DNA of 64,000 nt from Echria macrotheca. Taxonomy: Eukaryota > Ascomycota > Sordariomycetes > Sordariales > Schizotheciaceae. A program made the translations under genes and the position numbers. The stretch is taken from the NCBI GenBank assembly GCA_030411725.1, contig MU839834.1:1302001-1366000 (forward strand), in the 5' to 3' direction. Below are positions 56,180 to 64,000 of this stretch, piece after piece. Under the pieces are notes generated by a model. It was not told where the DNA came from, did not search any database, and saw only the letters and a program-made list of their open reading frames with translations. The first letter of the stretch is position 1; the number at the start of each line of letters is the position of its first letter.

Positions 56180-57631
56180 CTCGACTAAGATACCCGAATA
56201 ATCGGAAGCGAAAGGGGGCCCGTCTAACAAGCGGATATTGAGGCCGAATGAGGGGTCACCTCAGAGAAGCATACCCAGATCCTGAGGCAGCCCAGAAGTA
56301 GTGGTGGTGCGGGTGTGATTGGCCACTGCCACTCCAACAGTCTGGTATGCCTAATAGCTTGGTCCCATATATCCGTATTCGAAGCAGAGAAATGTGCGGT
56401 TGGGAGTAAGCATCGGGACAAGGCGCACCCGCCGCCGCCAATGCTTAGCCCGACTTGTCTCTCTCTCTCCGCTCCGTCACGTCCGTATACCAACAGAGTG
56501 TATACGCTGAAGCTCCGCGCTTGTACGCGCTACTGTTGATATCCTTTCCGTGCGTTATCTATTAGCGTAACGCGTATCAAAAAACAGCCTTCAACACTGG
56601 AGAAGCGACCAAAAAAGGACTTTGCTTGAAGCCGCCGAACCGTCTTTAATGCAACAATTCGGCCGTAGATGCAACCATCAATAGACCGCAAACATGAACA
56701 CGCAAAAGAGAAAGATTGACAACCGAAGAGCCGATAAGGCGTTTCAATGCCAGTGAGGTTACCGTTCGCGGTCCCGGTCCAAGAAATTCAATGCACTGCC
56801 ACACTTAACCCCGCCCCAGAATGAATTTGAGAGCGCCTTGTACAGTAATCCGCAGTTGCTGTTGGCGCCGACCGTATACTTGGCACCGGTGACCTCCAGA
56901 GCGCTGGTGACGGCCGCCGGCTACACTAGAGTGAGAAGTGTGTGCACAGGATTTGAATTCTGGGGTGGCGGATGATGATGCTTTTCGATAGCGATCGAGG
57001 GTGGTGTCTCCGGCCATCACTTGGCGCCAGATGTCTGGGTGTCCCCGACGTCATTTTCGCAGATCACATGACGATAGCTTCCCCACAAAGTAACGGTTCA
57101 GCCCAATGAATCAATCAGATGCAAGCCTTCTGGAAGTTCGACGCATCACAAATCGCCTCTTCGAGTTCCCGCGGCTTCAACGGCTTTGACCGCGCGTGGG
57201 AGGCACAGAGCCGACAGAGCCGACCACGCCCGTAGCACTCACCAATTGCGGGTGTCGGACCTGGCCGGTTTTGGGCTGGTGTGCTGCAGATTCCATCGCA
57301 AGCTACAACCGGACAGGCAGTGGCGGTCTTGGCAAGCTGTGCGCGTGTCTGTCGCTGTTTCGTTCGTGGCTCAGCTTCTTCTTCCCATCCTGCCGAACAT
57401 TGGAAGGCGTGTACAAATACCCTTTACCCATCCGCCCTCTCCCGACCCATTGGGATTCCCGGCCCGCAATTGCGTGTTTGACATAATACATACCTTACCC
57501 AAGGCCAAGACAAAGACCCAGGGCATCCTTTTTGCAACACACACATTCTCCACCGACCGAACGAACGCATCGATTCTTTCTGGGAAACGCGTCCCCACAT
57601 CTCGGAGCGGAAGGGAACGAAGAGTACAGCA
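56180..57631. other. 1.45 kb divergent spacer, nothing recognised
   Basis: Between the divergent ANCHR-like and Gly/Ser-rich genes. Open frames are short and mutually overlapping. Promoters of both genes must lie here. Confidence 0.45.
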
Positions 57632-58980
57632 ATGCGACATATCATCGCGATATTACTTTTGGCGGTTTGCGTCGCCAATGCGCTCGCCGCCGTAGCACCG
57701 ATTGCCGACCAACAGAGTGAGCTTTGGAAGCGAAGAGGCGGCGGAGGCGGCGGTGGTGGTCGCGGCGGCGGCGGCGGTTCCAGTGGCGGGTAAGTTCGGT
57801 CCTCTTCTGTCATTTTCAATATTATCGACGATGTCTACGGGCAAGGTCAATGTATGAGTGGCTGGGTTGACGGGTTGGATTTCTTTTTCTCTAGGAGAGG
57901 TGGCGGCAGCTCATCAGGCTCAAGTTCCAGCGGCGGTTCTTCTAGCTCTGGTGGTTCCTCAAGTTCCGGTAGTGGTGGCAGATCTGGTTCAGGTTCGACG
58001 TACGCGTCTCCTCCCCTTCCACGTCCTGCTCCTCCTTCCAGAGGCTCGACGTACGAGTCTCCTCCCCTTCCCCGTCCTGCCCCCCCTTCCAAAGGCTCGA
58101 CGTACGCGTTTCCTGCCCTTCCCCGTCCTCATCCCCCTTCCAAACTACCACCCGCCAAACCACCACCCGCCCCAAAGGCCAAAGACCGGGGTTCCTCATC
58201 CGCAGATCGCAGTGGAAGTCGAACTCCCGGCTCGTCCAAAACCAGTGCTGGGGCAGGAGCTGCTTTGGGTTTTGTGCTGGGCTGGTTGGCAGGGTCATCT
58301 CGACCAACTTCTTCCCGTTGGTCGTCTGGATCATTCTCTTCTCGGTCAGATAGGAGACACAGGTTCACATGATTCCCGAAAGTGACGCGTACTGACAAAC
58401 TCACAGTGGTGGCAGAGGCAGCTCTTCATCCTCCACGGGCGGTCGGACGACCACTGGCAGCGGTCCTCCGCCCGCATACGGCGGTGGACGGTATTACGGC
58501 GGCGGTGCTTCGACCCCGTACCAGGCGGGGAAACCCTCGCCGTCTGGAATTAATCCGTTGTTTTTCGGTGCCGGCGCAGCCCTCGCTTTCTGGCCCGGTC
58601 TCTGGTTGTCTGGTGCCTACTTGTATCACTACAACCACCCTTACAGCTACTACAACGCATCCAGCAAGGCCAACGAGACGAAGCCCGTCACATGCGGCTG
58701 CGATCCCTATGTTGTCTGCGGGTGTGACGAGAACGGCGACCCCCAGTATCTTGCTGACCTCATCGGCAACGGCACCAATCTGAACAACACGGTCATCAGC
58801 GTCGCTAACGTCAACGGAACGCAAACGATTTTGCTCAATGGTACTCTCCCGAACGGGACTACGGCTGCTGGTGGAGATGAAGATGCGTTTAGCGCCGCTG
58901 GTGGTCTGCGGGTGCTGTTGAACAACGCGGGATGGTGGCCGGTCGTTGCGATTGTGTCGACCATGGTCTTCGCGCTCTAA
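57632..58980 (+). CDS. Gly/Ser-rich secreted or surface protein, DUF7732-like C-terminus
   Basis: Three exons: 57632-57789, 57895-58344 (or to 58362) and 58407-58980. Intron 1 is GTAAGT...CTAG. The second donor is uncertain: GTCAGA at 58345 or GTTCAC at 58363, both in phase, giving 393 or 399 residues. A signal peptide is clear (MRHIIAILLLAVCVANALAA). It is followed by poly-Gly and Ser/Gly runs, three 17-residue repeats (GSTYxSPPLPRPAPPS), a hydrophobic Gly/Ala helix (AGAGAALGFVLGWLAG) and the conserved C-terminal domain: INPLFFGAGAALAFWPGLW, YNHPYSYYN, CGCDPYVVCGCDE, and a glycosylation-rich stretch ending NGTLPNGTTAAGG. The last 15 residues are hydrophobic (WWPVVAIVSTMVFAL), consistent with a GPI signal or tail anchor. 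Orthologous proteins occur in many filamentous ascomycetes; the function is unknown and a cell-wall or surface role is inferred. Confidence 0.85.
57992..58144 (+). repeat. Three 51-bp tandem repeats in the surface-protein gene
   Basis: Units start at 57992, 58043 and 58094 and are well conserved, each encoding one 17-residue Pro-rich repeat that begins GSTY. The spacing of exactly 51 bp keeps the frame. Confidence 0.9.
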
Positions 58981-59254
58981 GCGGTGTTTTACGAATTATT
59001 TTCTCTTCGTTGTTGCTTGTATTCTTTTAAGGGGGTTGAGGTGAGGGGAGTTTCCGGTTCCAGCGTTCAGTGATACCGCGCATGGGCAATTGGCAGACCT
59101 TTTCTCGGGATATGACACTCTTTGATGACAGAAGTGTAGTCTTGGATAGACGACACTGGGGCCGCCTGGCGGGTAATACTGGGGTTCATCCGCGAGGATT
59201 TTTGTTCATAGCCCGTTAATGTCCATAGCTTTTAACGAAAAAAATAGACCCAGT

Positions 59255-60262
59255 TCACGATTCTGTCTTTGCAGCTGCTCTTTCCTCCCGTCTCTTCTCA
59301 ACCCACTCGCCCAACTCGCGCCAGATGCGCTGCTTCTCCTGCGGACTCAGCGTCGCAGCGAGTCCACTCGTGCTGGTGGCCACAAAAACCCTCGCGCCCT
59401 TCCAGTCAGACCTGTACTCGACACCCTCCTCGACCTCGTCTTCCGTCTGCTGATCCCCGACGCCGATATTCTCACTCTCGTCCTGCCAGCCATACCTAAA
59501 CTCATGCGCCCGGATAGACCGCCCATGCCGCACCCGCCACAGACTCTCCCAGATGCTCTTGCCGACGACGCACACGGCCTCGGGCCGCCACCGCCGCGCC
59601 TTGGCTTCCAGAATATCCACGCCGGCGTCCATCTCGCCCCTGCTCAGCTCGGCGCCGTTGCGCGACGGGCGCGCGACGATGTTGGTGTTCCCCAGGGAAT
59701 AGAGGGACGGGAGCGTCCGGTCCTCCGTCGGCGCGAGCTGGCGGTCGGGCGTTATTCCTGACGTGTGCAGCAGGCGCCAGAAGAGGTTGGTCGGGTGCGC
59801 GTAGGCGTGGCCGGTCCTCGCGGTCTGGATGCCTGGGTTTAGGCCTATGAAGAGGACTAGCAGGTTTGGGGAGAGGACGTCTTGGAGGGGGGGGAGGTGG
59901 GCGTAGTGTGAGGGGGGCGCGTAGGATGATGATGGTTTCTGGCGGGGGCGTTTACTGGTGGTGGTGGTGGTGATGGTTTGGGAGTCGGGAGGGTCGTTGG
60001 TTGGGGTTTTGCGTTTGGTGGGTGATGGCCGGGCTGCCGGGGGTGTGGGACGGGTCGGCGGCGGGGTTGGTGCCGTGTCCGAGCCGGAAGGGGTGGACCC
60101 GAGTCGGGGGCTCCGGCGGAGGGGGCCGCCAGCGGCGGTGGTGGTGGTGGAGCCGCCTTTGTACATGAAGTCGTTTAGTTTGAGGTGGCGGCTGAAGCTC
60201 GGCGGCGGGGGTGTGCCGTCGTTTTGTTGCGCTGGTGTTTCTTGGGGGGATTCAGACGCCAT
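59255..60262 (-). CDS. Mug/TDG-type mismatch uracil-DNA glycosylase
   Basis: A single exon of 335 residues. The first 125 are Pro/Thr/Ser-rich and basic, likely disordered, with a nuclear-type basic patch (SKRPRQKP). The catalytic domain begins at about 130: LLVLFIGLNPGIQTARTGHAYAHPTNLFWRL contains the GxNPG motif whose Asn activates water. The second motif at about 295, VATSTSGLAA, matches the PSTSG-like loop of the Mug/TDG family that inserts into the DNA helix. AVCVVGKSIWESLW is the conserved strand between them. The enzyme removes uracil or thymine from G:U/G:T mismatches in base excision repair; fission yeast Thp1 is the best studied fungal relative. A 25-residue acidic insert (GVGDQQTEDEVEEGVEY) lies before the second motif. 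The gene converges with the surface-protein gene and diverges from the pyrophosphorylase gene. Confidence 0.92.
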   Translation of the reverse strand: MASESPQETPAQQNDGTPPPPSFSRHLKLNDFMYKGGSTTTTAAGGPLRRSPRLGSTPSGSDTAPTPPPTRPTPPAARPSPTKRKTPTNDPPDSQTITTTTTSKRPRQKPSSSYAPPSHYAHLPPLQDVLSPNLLVLFIGLNPGIQTARTGHAYAHPTNLFWRLLHTSGITPDRQLAPTEDRTLPSLYSLGNTNIVARPSRNGAELSRGEMDAGVDILEAKARRWRPEAVCVVGKSIWESLWRVRHGRSIRAHEFRYGWQDESENIGVGDQQTEDEVEEGVEYRSDWKGARVFVATSTSGLAATLSPQEKQRIWRELGEWVEKRREERAAAKTES

Positions 60263-61121
60263 TTTCTCTCCTTTCTGTTTTCTATGACGTGTGAAAAGTT
60301 CGAAGACCGGAAGAGGCGACTGGATTTATTTGCAGCATTAAAAGCCTGGACCAGTGGTTTGGTGGCGTCTTGGATGACTGGCCGGCAGGCAGCCGGGCCG
60401 GGGGTGTTGGTTGCCTCTCTCTGGCCACTGGTACAAAATCCCTTCCTGGTTCTACAGTGGATTCATCTTTGAATCCGATGTTGACGACAATGGAACCAGT
60501 CAACAACTATCCGTCCCATCTAAACATTAGCATTTTGAACACGCTTGCGAATTTACAGAAAATCGGTAGTTTTCGTCTTTTGCCGGCGTACCTGCAGGAA
60601 CACGCAGCGGCGGGAAAACCAGGCAAGCAGCGCGAGCGGCAGGGTGCCGACCAATAAGAGATGGCATTGCGAGCACAAGGCCCACTGGTCGGAACCTGAC
60701 GACGTCAGCGGGATTGGGCCAGGGGTGGACTCGCTGTGAGTTGAACCTGGGAAGCGTTTGCTGTTAGTGAACGCTTGACGGGACGTCCAATCTCGAGATC
60801 CTAGATGGAGGGAATATAGAGGAGAAGATATTTATTCCAACAATAAACTAATGAATACGTATCAGCCAAATTTCAGGGTGGACCGCATACGTGTTCACCA
60901 CCAGACTCAATCTCGCGCATTCCTGGCTAACATTCGACCCGATTTCGAGTATAAATGGCGGGGCAACCCCTCCACCATCCCGCGGTGGGGTTCAAGCTCA
61001 TCAAGCTGACCACGCTGACGACTCAACGGGACGAACCGATAGTTAGACCTTAAAACGAACGTGTTTGCCGTTCCACATCTCGCAGAAACCCAATCGCGCC
61101 ATAAGCCCGTTCGACGCCAAA
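60263..61121. promoter_or_regulatory. Divergent promoter region, DNA glycosylase / UDP-GlcNAc pyrophosphorylase
   Basis: 859 bp between two divergent start codons. A TATAAA box at 60950-60955 lies 167 bp upstream of the pyrophosphorylase ATG and is followed by a C-rich stretch, a reasonable core promoter. No other motif is recognised. Confidence 0.45.
60950..60955 (+). promoter_or_regulatory. Candidate TATA box of the pyrophosphorylase gene
   Basis: TATAAA on the plus strand, 167 bp upstream of the ATG at 61122. Position and strand suit a core promoter for a strongly expressed gene. No transcript evidence is available. Confidence 0.4.
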
Positions 61122-62707
61122 ATGGAGGCCGTCAAGCAAGCGCTGCACCTGGGGTCCACCCCCAACGTCGAGGAGCCTACTGCAGAGCAAGTGTCTGAGC
61201 TCAGGCAGAAATACACGCTGGCCGGCCAGAGCCAGGTCCTCACCTTCTACGACTCGCTGTCTCCTGAAGACAAGGTCGCGCTCTACAAGCAGCTCTCGGG
61301 CTTCGACCCGCTCTACATCAACACCATCGCCGCCAAGGCCCTCAGCCCGCCCAAGACGGACAATGACGCCAAGACAGTGCTCGAGCCGCTGCCCGAGTCG
61401 GCCACGGCCAGCATCCTCGACTCGGACGAGAGTGACATTAAAAAGTGGTACGCCTCCGGGCTTGACCTGATCGCCGCCAACAAGGTCGGCGTCGTCCTCA
61501 TGGCCGGCGGCCAGGGCACCCGTCTGGGCAGCTCAGCACCCAAGGGCTGCTACGACATTGGCCTGCCCTCGCACAAGTCACTCTTCCAGATCCAGGCCGA
61601 GCGCATCCTCAAGATCGAGAAGCTGGCCGCCGCCAAGGCCGGCTCCGGCAAGCAGGTCACGGTGCCCTGGTACGTCATGACGTCGGGTCCGACGCGCAAG
61701 CCGACCGAGGACTATTTCCGCGAGCACGGCTACTTTGGCCTCAAGGCCGAAAACGTCGTCATCTTCGAGCAGGGTGTGCTGCCGTGCATCTCCAACGACG
61801 GCAAGATCCTGCTCGAGAGCAAGGGCAAGGTGGCCGTGGCTCCCGACGGCAACGGCGGCATCTACAACGCGCTGGTCGAGTCCAAAGTGCTCGAGGACAT
61901 GAAGCGCCGCGGCATCGAGCACATCCACGCCTACTGTGTTGACAACTGCCTGGTCAAGGTGGCCGACCCGGTGTTCATCGGCTTCGCGGCCTCGCTCGAC
62001 GTCGACATCGCCACCAAGGTGGTGCGCAAGCGCAACGCGACCGAGAGCGTCGGGCTCATTCTGCTCAAGAACGGCAAGCCCGACGTGGTTGAGTACAGCG
62101 AGATCGACAAGGAGGTGGCCGAGGAGCAGGACCCCAAGCAGCCGGGTGTGCTCCGCTTCCGGGCCGCCAATATTGTCAACCACTACTACTCGTTCCGCTT
62201 TTTGGAAAGCATCCCGCTCTGGGCCAAGAACCTGCCGCACCACGTGGCCCGCAAGAAGATCCCGTATGCCGATACCGAGACGGGCGAGACAGTCAAGCCG
62301 ACCAAGCCGAATGGCATCAAGCTTGAGCAGTTTGTGTTTGACGTCTTTCCGATGCTTGAGCTGAACAAGTTTGCCTGCATGGAGGTCCGGCGCGAGGATG
62401 AGTTTAGCCCGCTCAAGAACGCCCGCGGGACCGGCGAGGACGACCCGGACACGAGCAAGCGCGATATCATGCTGCAGGGCAAGCGGTGGGTGCAGGCGGC
62501 CGGGGCGACTGTTGTCAGCGACGACCAGGATGCCGGTATTGAAGTCAGTCCGCTGATAAGCTATGTGAGTATTTTTTGTCCCCTTTGCTGTGCAAAACGG
62601 CTCAACTAATGGTGTAATAGGGCGGCGAGGGGCTCGAATACACGTCGGGCAAGACCATCAGGGCGCCGGCTGTCATTGAGGTTGAGGTGGAGGCAAAACT
62701 TGATTAG
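61122..62707 (+). CDS. uap1: UDP-N-acetylglucosamine pyrophosphorylase
   Basis: Two exons, 61122-62564 and 62621-62707; intron 62565-62620 runs GTGAGT...AATAG with a CTAAT branch. Product 509 residues starting [12 protein letters not shown]. The UTP-binding loop [26 protein letters not shown] is at about 128-153, followed by the [44 protein letters not shown] and [19 protein letters not shown] blocks, which shape the GlcNAc-1-P and UDP sites. Exon 2 ends [16 protein letters not shown], the usual C-terminal strand set. The enzyme makes UDP-GlcNAc from UTP and GlcNAc-1-phosphate in the cytosol, the last step of the hexosamine route. That route feeds chitin, N-glycans and GPI anchors, so the gene is expected to be essential. 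GC-rich, strongly biased codons suggest high expression. Confidence 0.95.
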
Positions 62708-62929
62708 AGCTGGCGTCGGATCCCGGGTCATGAGAATTGGAAAAGCTTGAATTAGTGTTGGGGAGCCTCTTGATAGCAATGAGCAGCTACTAGTCTACTG
62801 TAGCTTTATGAAAATCCCAATATCACCCAACTCCCAGCGCCCAGCGCCGTGCATGCTTTGTTGGATGCGTTGTTTGATGTGTTGTCTGATGCAATGAAGC
62901 AATCCCTCGGTCCTGATTCCCCGAAAACA
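62708..62929. other. Convergent 3' spacer, uap1 / sym1
   Basis: 222 bp between facing stop codons, AT-richer than the genes. Nothing else is seen. Confidence 0.4.
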
Positions 62930-63541
62930 TCACTCGAGCTTCTTGTCGGAATGGCTATTCAAATAGCTAAGATAGCAATTCCACCCGATACTAATCGTAT
63001 TGACAAACAACAACCGATGCTCGAGCGGGACAAGCTTGAAGTTGACGAGCTGCACAAAAGGCCAGATCATATAATTTGTCTTCAGTGCCTCGCCATAGCT
63101 CTGTCTGAGTTTCTCTCGGGGGTCCGACCCCTCGAGCACGGCCATGCTGCTGAGAAAAATCCCGATGAAGGTCGGCGCGAAGAGGCCCTGGTCGCAGGCG
63201 ACGCGGGCGAGGATTGTGAGATTTGGGGAGGACGGGAAGGAGACGCGCCGCTGGAGGATCTTGAACCATGTTGCTGCTGCGGGGCCGAAGACTACGCCGC
63301 CGTAGAGGGCCATTCGGCTTGTTCTCTTGAAGTCGTGTTGCGAGGGCCCGACGCGGTCGACGGCTTGTTGGGCTATTGTGTCGCCTAGGCCGAAGAGGAG
63401 GGCTGTTGTTGTTGCTTGGGTTAGGAGGGGGCGGGAGGCTAGGCGGGCTTTGTACCTTTTTTATTGTTAGAATAATGAGTGATATGGTGGGGAGGGGAGG
63501 GGGAGGGGGAGGGGGAGGGGGGAGGTATACCAGGCTAGCAT
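62930..63541 (-). CDS. sym1: Mpv17/PMP22 family inner-membrane protein, Sym1-like
   Basis: Two exons, 63541-63531 (only 11 bp: ATG CTA GCC TG) and 63455-62930; the 75 bp intron begins GTATAC, has CTAAC and ends AAAG. Product 178 residues. The splice yields [18 protein letters not shown], the canonical Mpv17/Sym1 N-terminus. It is followed by [79 protein letters not shown] and [10 protein letters not shown]. All family landmarks and four membrane helices are present. Yeast Sym1 is a mitochondrial inner-membrane protein needed for growth on ethanol at high temperature, and mammalian MPV17 forms a channel-like protein that protects mtDNA. Peroxisomal relatives exist, so the location is inferred from the close Sym1-like length and N-terminus. 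The intron is dominated by a polypyrimidine run on the coding strand. Confidence 0.93.
63489..63525 (+). repeat. Polypurine (GGGGGA)n tract in sym1 intron 1
   Basis: 37 uninterrupted purines made of G3-G6 runs separated by single A. They lie on the strand opposite sym1, so the sym1 pre-mRNA carries C-runs just after the 5' splice site. Confidence 0.9.
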
Positions 63542-64000
63542 TTTGGGAGTTGTTTGGGGGGTTGGTGGTGGTGGTGAGGTTGAGATGTGTGAGTTGTAAG
63601 TAAGTAAGTGAGGGGTGAGGTTGAGGTTGGGGTCACTCGGCGGTGAGTGAGTGAGCGAGCGAGCGAGAGATGATGATGTCGCTAGAGTTCGCTGGCTTAG
63701 GTGCTAGAGTTGTTAAATAGATTGATACGCAGATAGAGACAGAAAGAGATAGAGACAGGTGGACAGCTTGGATGGGGGTTTTATGATGCAGAGAGGGGAT
63801 TTTTCCTCTGGTGTTTTTTGTTCGCTGCAAGTGAATGAGGAGTGGTCGTCACCGCGTTTGTTGGAACCCTGCAAGATACCTGAGCTGAGGCTTGGCCGAC
63901 GTCGCAGCGGAACTTCCAAATTGGGATCAACCTCCTCCTCCCACTTCAGGTTGATTAACACCAGCAAAGATGATGTTCGAAAATTGGTGATTTGGAGTCT
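63542..64000. other. Right edge: upstream region of sym1
   Basis: 459 bp upstream of the sym1 start, up to the window end. It contains (GTGA)3(GCGA)3 at 63643-63666 and GATA/GAGA-rich sequence at about 63720-63760. It is the presumed promoter and 5' UTR. No gene is recognised. Confidence 0.4.

Noticed and set aside
61578..62243. 221-codon minus-strand frame
   Set aside because: Antisense shadow of the strongly conserved pyrophosphorylase gene.

Overview
The window is nuclear DNA from a filamentous ascomycete, most likely a Sordariomycete and perhaps a Sordariales species. Genes lie on both strands without operons. They carry short introns (about 45-180 bp) with GT/AG borders and CTAAC/CTGAC-like branch points. 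The gene set includes families typical of Pezizomycotina: a HET-domain protein, a DUF3176 membrane protein, a Zn2Cys6 regulator and a CYT-18-type mitochondrial tyrosyl-tRNA synthetase. I rebuilt exon structures by hand from reading frame, splice signals and family conservation. No search or alignment was run, so family names rest on motif recognition.

Layout. 1-8.4 kb is gene-poor, with one F-box-like gene (2660-3961, minus). At 8.4-10.6 kb lies a DUF3176 gene whose four-exon frame is intact except for three in-frame TAG codons, so it is called a pseudogene. 10.9-22.1 kb holds an EF-hand/ZZ protein (minus), a 3-hydroxyacyl-CoA dehydrogenase fused to a beta-propeller (plus), the importin Kap120 (plus) and the ubiquitin receptor Dsk2 (minus). 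A 4 kb stretch without a recognisable gene follows. A GH18 chitinase-like gene with an altered catalytic motif sits at 26.1-27.5 kb. 29-37 kb is dense: VPS53 (GARP complex), NPR2 (TORC1 regulator), mitochondrial TyrRS, and SDH4 (complex II membrane anchor).

37-47.7 kb is accessory in character: a HET-domain gene, a five-exon Zn2Cys6 regulator and about 4 kb of spacer. 47.7-64 kb is again dense: CFT1/CPSF160, an LMBD1-type transporter, an ANCHR-like zinc-finger protein, a Gly/Ser-rich DUF7732-type surface protein, a Mug/TDG uracil-DNA glycosylase, UDP-GlcNAc pyrophosphorylase and a Mpv17/Sym1 protein. The right edge ends in the 5' region of the last gene.

Most of the genes are housekeeping genes with unrelated roles, and I find no multi-gene system such as a biosynthetic or defence cluster. 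TyrRS and SDH4 both act in mitochondria and diverge from a shared 497 bp promoter region. VPS53 and NPR2 (endolysosomal traffic and vacuolar TORC1 control) lie in tandem 281 bp apart. The points most worth checking are the amber-only DUF3176 pseudogene, the GH18 protein lacking its middle catalytic Asp, the dehydrogenase-propeller fusion, and two very small coding exons (18 bp in SDH4, 11 bp in SYM1).
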